Shown here piece after piece: positions 1-8,527 of a stretch of 31,182 nt of DNA. Made by a program: the position numbers and the translations under genes. Under the pieces are notes generated by a model. That model was not told where the DNA came from. It ran no database searches and was given only the letters and a program-made list of their open reading frames with translations. Every line of letters begins with the position of its first letter. The stretch's first letter is position 1. Where the stretch lies: positions 1 through 31,182 of the forward strand of contig CALWWO010000077.1 of NCBI GenBank assembly GCA_944385265.1. The letters run 5' to 3'. This DNA comes from an uncultured Oscillospiraceae bacterium. Lineage in GTDB: Bacteria; Bacillota_A; Clostridia; Oscillospirales; Oscillospiraceae.

Positions 1-17
1 GTTTCCAGCGCGGGGGC

Positions 18-572
18 TTACTGCGCCGCCAAGCGGCGGGGTATTGTTACCATTTCTTTGGCATATCCCAAAGAAACGGTAACCCAAAGAAAACATAGCA
101 AAGGGGAATATCCCCTTTGCAAACCCCAAAAATGCGTATCAACATACGCATAGGCGACTCTAACTTGCTGTTCCCCTATTAGTAATATGACCGTGCTTCC
201 CATTCGACGAATCTCGGCGGTAATCTGACAGATCATCAAATCACTGCCCCCGCGCCATAAAAGGCGCGGCAGACGGTAGTAACGATAAAGGAAACAGGGT
301 AACATGACCACCGTGCCGCGGTGTAATACTACGCGCAGTGTCATTGTTACGCAATGCGCTGTCAATGCGCCTATTCTATCCCGCGGGGAATAAGCTATCA
401 TATCAGATGACGTATGCCTGCGTTGGGGAAAAATATAGAAAGGGTGCAGGGAAAACCGGTTTTCCCTGCTATGTTTTCTTTGGGGCGACCATTTCTTTTG
501 CATACGTAAAAGAAATAGTCGCAAAGGAGTTGCGCTTGGCGCAACAATTCCCCGCCGCTTGGCGGCGGTAAA
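18..572. repeat. R1: ~550-bp structured repeat with inverted ends (copy 1)
   Basis: No gene is supported in 1-691. This segment is a non-coding repeat whose second copy (R2) lies at about 15403-15929. Its ends are imperfect inverted repeats. Each end has an outer GC-rich hairpin (24-41 and 550-569), an inner hairpin with a TTTCTTT..AAAGAAA-type stem (46-83 and 485-522), then a conserved block reading CCAAAGAAAACATAGCA on the left and its complement on the right (466-483). The interior contains a 43-nt stretch identical to R2 (201-243). Open frames in it are low-complexity and not preserved as a protein, so I read it as a MITE-like or structured-RNA element. No transposase is present. Confidence 0.75.
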
Positions 573-691
573 CCGCTCATATAGTGAGCGAAAAAAGTTT
601 GCACCTCCGCGCAAAAATAGTATTGCCTCTCGGCGATAATCCCCGTCGATAAAAAGCGGCGTCGCCCGTTAAGGCAACAAACATCGCTTTG
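573..691. other. Hairpin-rich spacer downstream of serS
   Basis: This short stretch between R1 and the end of serS holds small hairpins, for example CCGCTC/GAGCG around 573-590 and the GGCGATAA-type motif that recurs after terminators elsewhere in the window. No convincing intrinsic terminator for serS is visible. The nearest candidate on the minus strand is a weak stem followed by a T-run near 648-665. Confidence 0.4.
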
Positions 692-1975
692 TTACTTTAT
701 TACCTCTATACCGCCGAGATATTTGCGCAGCACCTCCGGCACAACGACGCTGCCGTCTGCCTGCTGATTCTGCTCGACAAGCGCCGGAAGGATACGGCTC
801 GTCGCAAGACCGGAGCCGTTGAGCGTGTGTACATACTCGATCTTTCCCGTACCTTCTCTGCGGAAACGGATGGAACCGCGGCGCGCCTGATAATCGCGCG
901 CGTTCGAGACTGACGAAACCTCTTTATACCCGTCCATCGACGGTATCTGGATCTCGATATCGTACGTTCTCGCCATCGATGCGCTGCAATCGCCTGCGGC
1001 GAGCTTTACGGTGCGGAAATGGAAGCCGAGCCCGCTGACCAGGCGCTCCGCCTTGGCGACAAGCTCTTCAAACGCAACGTCGGAATCCTCCGGACGCGTG
1101 TACTGCACCATCTCGACCTTATTGAACTGGTGTCCGCGCACCATGCCGCGCTCGTCCGAGCGATAGCTTCCCGCCTCGCGGCGGAAGCATGGGGTATATG
1201 AGATATATTTTTTCGGCAGGTCGCTCTCAGCCATTATCTCGTCCCTGTGTACGGAGACGAGCGCCGTCTCCGCCGTCGGCAGCATGAATCTTCTCTGCGC
1301 GTCCTCCGCAGTCTGCAGCCAGTAGACGTCCTGCTCAAATTTCGGGAACTGACCTGCTGTCAGACCGCACTCGTAGCCGAGCATATGCGGAACGAGCAAA
1401 AGCTCGTACCCGTCGGCGATGTGCGTATCGATAAAATAGTTGAGCAGAGCCCATTCAAGCCGCGCGCCCATGCCCTTGTATATCCAGAACCCGTTGCCGG
1501 ACAGCTTTGCGCCGCGCTGATAGTCGATAAGACCAAGGCTTGTGCACAGGTCCACGTGGTTTTTCGGCTCGAAATCGAACTTATGCGGCTCGCCGAAATA
1601 TCTGATCGGCTCGTTATTCTCCTTGCCGCCGGGCTTTAAATCCTCGTCCGGCAGGTTGGGCAGCCCAAGCATAAGCGTCGTATACTCGTTTTCAACGTCC
1701 TTCAGCTTCTGATCGATGCCTTTTATCTCATCTTTAAGCTCGTTCATCCGCGCAAAGACAGGCGCTGTATCCTCGCCCGCCTTTTTCATTGCGGGGATCT
1801 GCTTTGTAACCTTATTCTGCTCCGCCTTGAGCGTCTCCGTCTCCGCTATAAGCCTGCGGCGTTCCGTATCAAGCTCCATGATCCTATCGATCGCGTCGCC
1901 TGCGTCCACCTCTTTATACAAAAGGCGTTCTTTGATTCTCTCCGGATTTTCGCGGATAACTCTGATATCAAGCAT
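692..1975 (-). CDS. serS: Seryl-tRNA synthetase
   Basis: Cytosolic class II aminoacyl-tRNA synthetase that charges tRNA-Ser (and tRNA-Sec where present) with serine. At 427 aa it has the usual bacterial length. Residues 30-105 form the charged antiparallel coiled-coil arm that contacts the tRNA long variable arm. The catalytic core shows PTAE at 233-236, motif 2 (FRREAGSYR..ERGMVRGHQF, from 264) and motif 3 (LNGSGLATSRILPALVE, 385-401). The ATG is preceded by AAAGGAG inside the last codons of parB, so the two genes are tightly linked and probably translationally coupled. It ends the parA-parB-serS transcript. Identification is secure from the motifs. Confidence 0.97.
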   Translation of the reverse strand: MLDIRVIRENPERIKERLLYKEVDAGDAIDRIMELDTERRRLIAETETLKAEQNKVTKQIPAMKKAGEDTAPVFARMNELKDEIKGIDQKLKDVENEYTTLMLGLPNLPDEDLKPGGKENNEPIRYFGEPHKFDFEPKNHVDLCTSLGLIDYQRGAKLSGNGFWIYKGMGARLEWALLNYFIDTHIADGYELLLVPHMLGYECGLTAGQFPKFEQDVYWLQTAEDAQRRFMLPTAETALVSVHRDEIMAESDLPKKYISYTPCFRREAGSYRSDERGMVRGHQFNKVEMVQYTRPEDSDVAFEELVAKAERLVSGLGFHFRTVKLAAGDCSASMARTYDIEIQIPSMDGYKEVSSVSNARDYQARRGSIRFRREGTGKIEYVHTLNGSGLATSRILPALVEQNQQADGSVVVPEVLRKYLGGIEVIK

Positions 1976-1977
1976 AT

Positions 1978-2829
1978 TTATCTCTCCTTTATATTTTCAA
2001 GAGCTGCAAGCAGCCTCTCAAAATCTTCTTCTCCATAGTATTCTATTTCAAATCTGCCCTTTTTTCTGCCGTTTACGATTTTCACCCGGCGTCCTAGCTT
2101 CTGCGTCAGGTCTTTTTCGACCTCGGCTATATAATCGACGCCCTCGTTCTCCTTCTTCGGCTTTTCTTCGCGCGACAGTTTTTTTATCAGCGCGGATAGC
2201 TCCTTGACCGTCATATCCTTTTCAGCCGCTTGCTGCGCGGCATATATGCGGGCGTCGTCCCCCTCCGCCTCAAGCACCGTGCGCGCAAGGCTTAAACTCA
2301 GCGCGCCGGACTCTACAAGCCAGAGCACCTCTTTTGGCAGCGTAAGTATCCTAAGTGAATTTGCGATGACGGGGCGCGATTTGCCGACGCGCGCGGCGAC
2401 CTGCTCCTGCGTCATGCCGTATTCAGACATCAGCTGCTTATATCCCGTCGCCTCTTCGACAGGATTCAGATCCTCGCGCTGGAGATTTTCGACAAGCGCC
2501 ATCTCCATCGCCTCTTTATCGTCCGCCTCGATTATCCTGACAGGCACCTCCGAAAGTCCCGCCATCCGCGCGGCGCGCCATCTGCGCTCGCCCGCGATTA
2601 TCTGATAAAAGCCGCCGTCAAGCTTTCTGACGGTTATCGGCTGGATTATGCCATGCTCCGCAATAGAACCGGCAAGCTCGGCAAGTCCGTCCGCGTCGAA
2701 ACGGCTCCTCGGCTGATCCGGCTTCGGCTCTATTTTCTCAATAGGCAGATACGAGTTCCCGCCCTCAGCGGTATCGGAGATCGTATCACCGAAAAGCGCT
2801 TCAAGCCCCATACCCAATCCTTTTGCCAT
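1978..2829 (-). CDS. parB: Chromosome-partitioning protein ParB (Spo0J-type)
   Basis: CTP-dependent DNA clamp that loads at parS, spreads, and recruits SMC near the origin. At 283 aa it has the family length. It begins with the typical [14 protein letters not shown] start. The N-terminal CTPase domain has GERRWRAAR (80-88) and ENLQRED (114-120). The central helix-turn-helix (about 138-162, [20 protein letters not shown]) reads parS, and the C-terminal part (about 230-283) is a charged dimerisation domain. It follows parA by 13 nt with AAAGGAG upstream of the ATG, and its 3' end carries the serS ribosome-binding site. A perfect parS lies about 0.9 kb upstream. The Spo0J rather than Noc assignment rests on pairing with parA. 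Confidence 0.96.
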   Translation of the reverse strand: MAKGLGMGLEALFGDTISDTAEGGNSYLPIEKIEPKPDQPRSRFDADGLAELAGSIAEHGIIQPITVRKLDGGFYQIIAGERRWRAARMAGLSEVPVRIIEADDKEAMEMALVENLQREDLNPVEEATGYKQLMSEYGMTQEQVAARVGKSRPVIANSLRILTLPKEVLWLVESGALSLSLARTVLEAEGDDARIYAAQQAAEKDMTVKELSALIKKLSREEKPKKENEGVDYIAEVEKDLTQKLGRRVKIVNGRKKGRFEIEYYGEEDFERLLAALENIKER

Positions 2830-2842
2830 TTCCGCTCTCCTT

Positions 2843-3619
2843 TCATTTACCGGTTTTTATCTTCTTCGCCCTTTTTATGACCTCCTGCGCAAGCTGCTCG
2901 TACGCCTTTGCACCCTTTGACCCCTTGTCGTACGCAATGACCGGCTTGCCGTGGCTCGGCGCCTCGCTTATTCGCACATTGCGCGGGATAACGGAGCTGT
3001 ATAACTTCGCGCCGAAATATTTCTTGACCTCCTCCGCCACCTGAAGCGACAGATTCGTTCTTCCATCATACATTGTCAGCAGCACGCCGTCTATATCGAG
3101 CGACGGATTCAGCCCACGCTTTGTAAGGCGAACGATATTGATAAGGTCGCTCAAACCCTCCAACGCAAAATACTCGCACTGCACCGGCACAAGCACCCCG
3201 TCCGCCGCGCACAATGAATTTATCGTCATAAGCTCAAGAGACGGCGGGCAGTCGATAATTATAAAATCATACCGGCTTTTCACGGCGGCAAGCGCTTTTT
3301 TAAGCACATATTCGCGCTCCGGCACAGATACAAGCTCTATCCCGGCGCCGGAAAGCTGTTTGTTCGCCGGCACTATATGGCAGTACTTCGTTTTGACGAT
3401 CGCCTGCTCTATAGGCGTGCCCTGTATAAGCACATCGTACATGCTGTGCTCTACTTTGTTCTTTTTTACGCCGACAGACGACGTCGCGTTGCCCTGCGGG
3501 TCGCAATCGCACAGCAGCACACGCTCGCCATCGTCAAAAAGAGCGTACGCCAAATTGACGGCTGTAGTCGTCTTGCCTACGCCGCCTTTTTGATTTGCAA
3601 CAGCGATTATTCTGCCCAT
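2843..3619 (-). CDS. parA: ParA/Soj chromosome-partitioning ATPase
   Basis: Deviant-Walker ATPase that acts with ParB in origin segregation and, in Bacillus, regulates DnaA. It has 258 aa from the chosen start. The deviant Walker A motif KGGVGKTT spans 11-18 with the signature lysine K11, the switch aspartate is D40 in DCDPQGN, and Walker B is IIIDCPPS (about 118-125). I chose the ATG at 3619 because GGAGG sits 5 nt upstream and the protein then starts MGRIIAVANQ, as usual in the family. An upstream in-frame ATG at 3676 would add 19 atypical residues and falls in the -35 region. First gene of the parA-parB-serS operon. Confidence 0.96.
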   Translation of the reverse strand: MGRIIAVANQKGGVGKTTTAVNLAYALFDDGERVLLCDCDPQGNATSSVGVKKNKVEHSMYDVLIQGTPIEQAIVKTKYCHIVPANKQLSGAGIELVSVPEREYVLKKALAAVKSRYDFIIIDCPPSLELMTINSLCAADGVLVPVQCEYFALEGLSDLINIVRLTKRGLNPSLDIDGVLLTMYDGRTNLSLQVAEEVKKYFGAKLYSSVIPRNVRISEAPSHGKPVIAYDKGSKGAKAYEQLAQEVIKRAKKIKTGK

Positions 3620-3648
3620 ACTTCCTCCAAAATTCTTCTTAGATTTCC

Positions 3649-3676
3649 AGTATATCACAACCTCTCTGCATTTCAA
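3649..3676 (-). promoter_or_regulatory. Sigma-A-type promoter for parA-parB-serS
   Basis: On the minus strand: TTGAAA (3671-3676), a 16-nt spacer, then TATACT (3649-3654) preceded by TG-n, an extended -10. It lies 30-57 nt upstream of the parA start codon. Confidence 0.7.
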
Positions 3677-3708
3677 GCATTTATTGTATGAAAGAAAATT
3701 TTTTACAA

Positions 3709-3724
3709 TGTTTCACGTGAAACA
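3709..3724. promoter_or_regulatory. parS: parS centromere site
   Basis: TGTTTCACGTGAAACA is a perfect 16-bp palindrome identical to the Firmicute parS consensus. It lies about 90 bp upstream of the parA start and just upstream of its -35 box, so ParB loading here could also affect the parAB promoter. It is the only such site I found in the window. Confidence 0.95.
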
Positions 3725-3769
3725 TTCATCGCCGAGAGGCGATAATTTACCGCCTCACCGGCGATAAAC
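3725..3769. repeat. Small hairpin cluster (GGCGATAA type) between parS and gpr
   Basis: ATCGCCGAGAGGCGAT (from 3728) is a stem-loop, followed by a second, GCC..GGC-containing half-hairpin ending at CGGCGATAAA. The same GGCGATAA motif recurs near terminators and hairpin arrays at about 630, 8523, 15286, 15988 and 30823. It may act as the gpr 3' end, but it lacks a canonical T-tract. Confidence 0.45.
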
Positions 3770-4666
3770 CTACGACGTCATCATCGTTATATCGTCTACA
3801 CTCATCCCCTGCGCCGCCATATTTATCGCGTACGCCACAAGACGCGATATCTCATTTACACGCGTATCTATCTCTTTGGGCGTAACTATCACGCCGCCGG
3901 ACAGCGGGGCAAGTCTCTTCTCATCGGCGGAAATACCCGACTGCTCCATGATATCGGCAGCGAGCGTCGCCGCATCTACAACTGTCGGTACGCCAACGGC
4001 GACGACTTTAACACCGAGTGTCGCGCGATCGAGCGCCTGACGCGCGTTTCCGACGCCGGAGCCGGGTACGATCCCAGTATCGGTTATCTGTATCGTGCTG
4101 CACAGTCTCGATAAACTGCGCGAGGCAAGCGCATCCACCGCGATAACGCAGTCCGGCTTCATTCTGTTAACAAGCGCGCTTACCATATCGCCGCTCTCTA
4201 TACCTGTCGTACCCAAAACGCCCGTCTCTATAGCCGAGACCTTGCGAAATCCGCCGAAAATATCAGGCATGCTCTCCGTCAGATGCCAAGTGACGAGTGT
4301 TCCCCGCGCCACCTTCGGTCCAACTGCGTCAGCCGTTATCGCCGCGTTGCCGAGTCCCGTAACAAGCACTGTGTCACTGTCACGCAGCTCCGTAAGTTTA
4401 CATAATATCCGAGCTGCTGTCTCGACCGCCCGGGAAAACGCCGTCTCCTCACGCCGTAACAGCCCGCCGAGCTCCATCGTCACGTATGTCCCTACGGGTT
4501 TGCCGAGCGCCTTAGCGCCATTTTCGTTTATCACCCGCACGGTCGTTACGGCAAATCCGTTTACCGTCTCCTCTTTCGCCTCGACCCCGTCGAGCTTTGT
4601 TGTTTTCCCCGCGCTCTCCTGCCATATCTCGCGCGCCTCCATCGCAAGGTCCGTTCTCTTCTCCAT
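3770..4666 (-). CDS. gpr: GPR germination protease (spore SASP-degrading)
   Basis: Peptidase family A25 enzyme that degrades small acid-soluble spore proteins at germination, freeing spore DNA and amino acids. It has 298 aa, somewhat shorter at the C-terminus than the Bacillus enzyme. The start MEKRTDLAMEAREIW matches the family propeptide region. The two catalytic-type aspartates are visible: D113 in GLGNAAITAD and D178 in VIAVDALASRS. I chose the ATG at 4666 because GGGAG lies 8 nt upstream; an in-frame ATG at 4687 has no ribosome-binding site. It implies the organism descends from spore formers. A CATATTA on the minus strand around 4710 resembles a forespore-sigma -10, but I see no matching -35 at proper spacing. 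Confidence 0.95.
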   Translation of the reverse strand: MEKRTDLAMEAREIWQESAGKTTKLDGVEAKEETVNGFAVTTVRVINENGAKALGKPVGTYVTMELGGLLRREETAFSRAVETAARILCKLTELRDSDTVLVTGLGNAAITADAVGPKVARGTLVTWHLTESMPDIFGGFRKVSAIETGVLGTTGIESGDMVSALVNRMKPDCVIAVDALASRSLSRLCSTIQITDTGIVPGSGVGNARQALDRATLGVKVVAVGVPTVVDAATLAADIMEQSGISADEKRLAPLSGGVIVTPKEIDTRVNEISRLVAYAINMAAQGMSVDDITMMTS

Positions 4667-5098
4667 GTTTTCGTCTCCCGTGTGCAAAATGCTATTTATA
4701 TTTTATATAATATGTATTTAATGGTGAAGTATACCGCGTATGCGGTCCATTTTTCATCGCGCGGAGGGACATGCTTTTCACACGGCGCAAACGGCGCAGT
4801 TATCACCGTACCTTTCGCATATCCTAAAGAAATAGCAGCAATATGCCTTCGCTTGATATGGCAGCCTATATCGTCTCTTGCAACTCTTGGCAATAAAATG
4901 CGCGTCTTACAGCGCAAAAAAGATATATCGTTCACGCGCAATATGCGGTATTCTGTGTCTGCGATACAAAAACCGGAGAAAAACATAAAAAATTCAAAAA
5001 AAGACTTGCATTTGCCGGCAGATAATGCTAAAATATCTAACTGCACGATATTGATATTTATACCTGTTCGTGACTTTATAGGAGGAGGTGGCTAGTTA
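4667..5098. other. gpr-rpsT intergenic region with a decayed hairpin relic
   Basis: Divergent spacer of about 430 bp. It holds the rpsT promoter and leader, and around 4803-4840 a degraded copy of the inner hairpin of R1/R2: the loop GCATATCC and AAAGAAAT arm remain, but the stem no longer pairs well. I see no gene here. The possible 116-codon reading frame on the minus strand is compositionally random. Confidence 0.5.
5006..5034 (+). promoter_or_regulatory. Promoter for rpsT
   Basis: TTGCAT (5006-5011), a 17-nt spacer, then TAAAAT (5029-5034) with TG-n upstream (extended -10). It gives a leader of about 55 nt before rpsT. Confidence 0.75.
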
Positions 5099-5365
5099 AT
5101 GCCCAATATTAAATCAGCATCGAAGCGCGTTCTTATTTCCAGAAAGCTGAACGCCAAGCACAAGGCTGAAAGATCCATTCTTAAAACAAATCTGAAGAAA
5201 TTTGATGCAGCGGTAGCCGAGGGCAGCCGTGAAGCAGCCGAAAATGCCTATAAAGTTGCTGTGCAGACAGTCGACAAGGCAGCTGCCAAGGGTATTATCC
5301 ATAAAAACAACGCCGCTCGCAAAAAAAGCGCGCTTACAATCAAGCTCAATGCTGTAGCAAAATAA
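5099..5365 (+). CDS. rpsT: 30S ribosomal protein S20
   Basis: Small basic ribosomal protein that binds 16S rRNA near the bottom of the 30S body. At 88 aa it is typical. It starts MPNIKSASKRVLISRKLNAK, has the conserved KxxNKxxKS-type basic helices, and carries the NNAARKKSAL motif near 70-79. A strong AGGAGGAGG sits about 9 nt upstream of the ATG. It is monocistronic, flanked by an extended -10 promoter and an intrinsic terminator. S20 next to gpr is common in Firmicutes, though the pair is usually elsewhere on the chromosome (inference from general knowledge). Confidence 0.97.
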   Translation: MPNIKSASKRVLISRKLNAKHKAERSILKTNLKKFDAAVAEGSREAAENAYKVAVQTVDKAAAKGIIHKNNAARKKSALTIKLNAVAK

Positions 5366-5378
5366 TTATATTAGCGAT

Positions 5379-5414
5379 AAAAAGAGGGTCATCCATCGGG
5401 ATGACCCTCTTTTT
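5379..5414 (+). terminator. Intrinsic terminator of rpsT
   Basis: Perfect stem AGAGGGTCATCC / GGATGACCCTCT with an ATCG loop, flanked by A5 and T5 runs, directly after the rpsT stop. Confidence 0.93.
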
Positions 5415-5459
5415 ATATTCTGATCTAAAATGCAGATTGTATCGAATTTTATGTATTGC

Positions 5460-5489
5460 TTGACATATATTTGTAATATACTGTATACT
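5460..5489 (+). promoter_or_regulatory. Sigma-A-type promoter for the ceramidase-like genes A-B
   Basis: TTGACA (5460-5465), an 18-nt spacer and TATACT (5484-5489). The -10 is embedded in the left arm of a perfect inverted repeat, which suggests repression. The leader to gene A is about 125 nt. Confidence 0.7.
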
Positions 5490-5503
5490 CTAAATAAGTA
5501 TAC
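5483..5503. promoter_or_regulatory. Candidate operator overlapping the A-B promoter
   Basis: GTATACT - 7 nt (CTAAATA) - AGTATAC, a perfect 7-bp inverted repeat that covers the -10 and the likely transcription start. Size and position fit a dimeric repressor site. No regulator gene lies in the window, and the family (GntR-like or other) is unknown. Confidence 0.55.
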
Positions 5504-5618
5504 TTGTAAGTGCCAAGTTTAACGCATATCATGCGGCTTTGCGTCTATGCTGCAAATTTCTCGCTTTGATATGCCGAAAAACCTCTGGCTGCTAAATTAT
5601 TATGAATGGAGGATTTTC

Positions 5619-7040
5619 ATGGGAACCTTACTTGCAGGCGCAGCAATGCGCAAAATCACCCCGTCGCCGGAAACGCTGGAGAGGATGAGGGTCGAGACCG
5701 CCGAGGCAAGGAAAAACGGCGGAGGCGGCGACCATCCGTATTACGGCGTGCATGAAGATATATGGGTGAGAGTCATCGTCGTATCAGACGGCAGTCAAAA
5801 GGTCGTGCTCGCGGGGGCGGACATGGGCTCTTTCCCGAACTGCGAAGCTACGGCAAAGCGCTTGAATGCAGAGTTCGGCATCGATCCGCTCGCGTGTATC
5901 TTCTCTGCCACGCATAATCATGAGGCTCCGCACATCTCTCTCGCTGAAGGCGGCGACCCGAGCTTCCGCCAGCTTGAGACGCCGACAAAAATAGCGGACG
6001 AGTACTCAAAATGGATAATCGAACAGGTCGTCGACGCGACGCGCGAGGCGATAGATAAACTGCAGCCGGCTCGCATGGGCACGATAAGAGGGGAGAGCTT
6101 TATAAACGTCTGCCGCGACCTGCCGACACCGCTCGGCGGACTGCAGATGAATAATTTCCACTACAATCCCGACCACGAGCTGCTCGTCATAAAATTCGAG
6201 ACGCTGGACGGAGAGCCGATAGCGGTTTACATAAACCATCCGACACACTCCAATTACATGGTGTGGAATCTGTACGACCAGAGCTACCCTATGATAAACA
6301 ACGACGTCGGCGGCGGCATTTCCCGCTTTGTCGAAAAAGCGCATAAGAACAAAATAGTCGCCATCTGGGCGAAGGGCTGCGCCGGCGATCAGAATCCCGT
6401 TACGAGAAGCTCCTGGCGTATCGTAAATGTGAACGATGAGGGCGAGATGTCGCTTGAGCAGGTCGTTTTCGATTACAAGGACAATCTCGCTCAGATGCAG
6501 TCTCTCGTCTCCACGCAGGGGCTTGAGGTGCTTGACCTCTTAGGAAAGATCAAGGATTGGACGGAGGATTTTGAATTTAAGGGTGCGGAGACGTTCAGAA
6601 GCGTTCCGGCGCGCCAGTCATACACGTCGCTCTACAGCCGCGGCGGCGGCACGCCGAGAGGAGAAGGGAAGCCGGGTCAGAAATTCACAAGCTTCGGCGT
6701 AACTCTCGCCTGCGGCGAGCTTCCTGAGCCTGTCCCGTTCGATCCGCCGCGCACAATCGATTTCCGCTTCCGCTTAGCCAACTTGTGCGGCGTGTCGTTC
6801 GTTAACCTCAACAGCGAGAGCTATGCCGCGCTCGGTCAGATAATCAAGCATCTCATGCCGACAAAATACACCGCCGTACAGTGCGTGACATGGGGCGGCA
6901 TGGGATACATCCCCGATTCAAAGGGTGAATGGATAAACGGCTTCGGCGCAGCCAATACCAACGCATGGAGCGGCAAAATGACCGAGGATACGTATACGGA
7001 GGGCTTTACGGCGCTTCGCAAGGAAGTTTACGGCGAATAA
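5619..7040 (+). CDS. Ceramidase-like (PF04734-type) hydrolase, paralog A
   Basis: Member of the neutral/alkaline ceramidase superfamily by motif order; substrate unknown. It has 473 aa with no signal peptide and no C-terminal Ig-like domain, so it is probably cytosolic. Family landmarks: GAAMRKITPSPE (7-18), a zinc-binding type THNHEAP (98-104), HPTHSN (207-212), DVGGG (229-233), GDQNP (256-260), E400 in NLNSESY and Y430 in GGMGYIPD. By analogy the zinc ligands are H99 or H101, H210, E400 and Y430. The serine of the neutral-ceramidase GDVSPN motif is Asn259 here. The start at 5619 is chosen for GGAGG 6 nt upstream; an earlier in-frame ATG (5547) has no ribosome-binding site. It forms an operon with paralog B 46 nt downstream. 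Confidence 0.82.
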   Translation: MGTLLAGAAMRKITPSPETLERMRVETAEARKNGGGGDHPYYGVHEDIWVRVIVVSDGSQKVVLAGADMGSFPNCEATAKRLNAEFGIDPLACIFSATHNHEAPHISLAEGGDPSFRQLETPTKIADEYSKWIIEQVVDATREAIDKLQPARMGTIRGESFINVCRDLPTPLGGLQMNNFHYNPDHELLVIKFETLDGEPIAVYINHPTHSNYMVWNLYDQSYPMINNDVGGGISRFVEKAHKNKIVAIWAKGCAGDQNPVTRSSWRIVNVNDEGEMSLEQVVFDYKDNLAQMQSLVSTQGLEVLDLLGKIKDWTEDFEFKGAETFRSVPARQSYTSLYSRGGGTPRGEGKPGQKFTSFGVTLACGELPEPVPFDPPRTIDFRFRLANLCGVSFVNLNSESYAALGQIIKHLMPTKYTAVQCVTWGGMGYIPDSKGEWINGFGAANTNAWSGKMTEDTYTEGFTALRKEVYGE

Positions 7041-7086
7041 GACCGCATGATGGTCCTGAATACTGAAATTAAAGGAGGATATAACT

Positions 7087-8430
7087 ATGTCTAAAATGCT
7101 TGCCGGCGCTGCAAAAAGATGTATCACGCCGACTCCGGAATTACTGGAAAAAATGAAGACTCTCAGTCAAAACGGTCCCAGCGGCAATGAGTTTGACGGA
7201 GTGTATGACGATATATTTGTCCGCGTTATCGCCGTTTCCGACGGGGAGGAAAAGGTCCTTCTCATCGCAGCCGACCTCATCACCTTCCCGGGTCAGGAGA
7301 TGCTGAGCAAACGCCTTGAAAAAGAGCTTGGGATCGCCCCGTACGGCTGCATAATCGGCGCCACGCATAATCACGAGGGCGGCTCGCCCGGTTTTAAAGA
7401 GGGCGACGATTTCGGCGTCATGTCCATCGCGCATCCGGCGACAGACGCGCAGGACGAATACGCAAAATACATACATGAAAAGACCGTGGAGGCGGCAAAA
7501 GAAGCCGTGGATAACCTCGTCCCGGCTAAAATGGGCGTAAACAAGGGCATGAGCTATATAAACTGCAACCGCGATCTTGCGACCGTCGCAGGTCCGATAC
7601 AGGCAAACGACTGGCACGGTCCGTCCGATCACGAGCTGCTCGTCGTCCAGTTTGAGGATATGCAGGGCGAGATCATCGGCATGTTTGTAAACCACGCCAC
7701 ACACTCCAACATGGCGTGCTGGAACCTGTACAACGGTGATTTCAGGAAAATACAGGGCGATATCGGCGGCGGAGTCTCCCGTTTTGTCGAAAAAGCAAAT
7801 AAAAACAAATTCCCCGTACTGTGGGTGATGGCGGCAGCAGGCGATCAGAGCCCGTTCATACGCAGCAAGCTCCGCAGCGTCGACGTTGACGACGACGGCA
7901 ACTTCTCCGTCATCGAATCGTATTTCACCGCCGAAACTGTGCTGAAGCAGCTTCAATACATGGTCTGCACGCAGGGGATGGAGGTCCTTGAGCTGTCCCA
8001 GAATATGAGCGAATACACGGATGAATTCTCATTCGTAGCAGCCGAAACGTGGAGAGGCACGGCGGCAAGGATGCCGTACCGCGATCTGAAAATAAGCCCT
8101 GACTGCGGCGAGAGACCGGATCCTCAGCCGTGGGTATTCCCGGTCGTTCCTCACCGCCTGCGCCTTGCGATACTCAACGGCGTCGCTTACGCCATGATGA
8201 ACGGCGAGATATACTCAAACCTCGGCACGCAGATAAAAGAGCTTCTGCCGGTCAAGCACACCGCCATCGTGTCGATGGCTTACGGTATGCTCAGCTATAT
8301 ACCGGACGCGGAACGCGAATGGATAAACGGCTTCGGCACCGTAAACACGGTCGCCGCCTCCGGCGCCGACACCGAGCGCGCTTATAAGGAAGGTTATACC
8401 GAGCTCATGGAAAAGGTCGGGCTTAAATAA
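7087..8430 (+). CDS. Ceramidase-like (PF04734-type) hydrolase, paralog B
   Basis: 447-aa paralog of A, clearly alignable along its whole length, again without a signal peptide. Landmarks: GAAKRCITPTPE (7-18), GATHNHEGG (91-99), DHELLVVQFEDMQGE (181-195), HATHSN (203-208), DIGGGVSRFVEKA (225-237), GDQSP (252-256), NGEIY (372-376) and SYIPD (403-407). Putative zinc ligands are H94 or H96, H206, E374 and Y404. It is the only one of the four paralogs that keeps serine (S255) in the GDxSP motif, so it is the best candidate for canonical amidase chemistry. AAAGGAGG precedes the ATG by 8 nt, and a terminator follows. The substrate cannot be read from sequence. Confidence 0.82.
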   Translation: MSKMLAGAAKRCITPTPELLEKMKTLSQNGPSGNEFDGVYDDIFVRVIAVSDGEEKVLLIAADLITFPGQEMLSKRLEKELGIAPYGCIIGATHNHEGGSPGFKEGDDFGVMSIAHPATDAQDEYAKYIHEKTVEAAKEAVDNLVPAKMGVNKGMSYINCNRDLATVAGPIQANDWHGPSDHELLVVQFEDMQGEIIGMFVNHATHSNMACWNLYNGDFRKIQGDIGGGVSRFVEKANKNKFPVLWVMAAAGDQSPFIRSKLRSVDVDDDGNFSVIESYFTAETVLKQLQYMVCTQGMEVLELSQNMSEYTDEFSFVAAETWRGTAARMPYRDLKISPDCGERPDPQPWVFPVVPHRLRLAILNGVAYAMMNGEIYSNLGTQIKELLPVKHTAIVSMAYGMLSYIPDAEREWINGFGTVNTVAASGADTERAYKEGYTELMEKVGLK

Positions 8431-8458
8431 TCGCATGACAGCGCCGTCCAGCGTAACA

Positions 8459-8497
8459 TAAAAAACGTCCCTCATCATATGGGGGACGTTTTTTTAT
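8459..8497 (+). terminator. Intrinsic terminator of the A-B operon
   Basis: Stem AAAACGTCCC / GGGACGTTTT with a small internal bulge, ending in T7, 30 nt after the paralog B stop. Confidence 0.85.
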
Positions 8498-8527
8498 TGC
8501 CTGAAGCGCAATACCGATTAACGGCGA

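Noticed and set aside
338..571. 77-codon plus-strand frame in R1
   Set aside because: It is made of hairpin sequence, and the similar frame in R2 is displaced and differs in length.
18..614. 198-codon minus-strand frame through R1
   Set aside because: It runs through hairpins and both inverted ends; its counterpart in R2 keeps only a short central block that coincides with the invariant DNA core. No ribosome-binding site.
4696..5046. 116-codon minus-strand frame between gpr and rpsT
   Set aside because: It crosses the rpsT promoter and a decayed repeat hairpin; composition looks random.
7141..7956. 271-codon minus-strand frame opposite paralog B
   Set aside because: Shadow of a conserved enzyme in a GC-biased codon context; no start signal.
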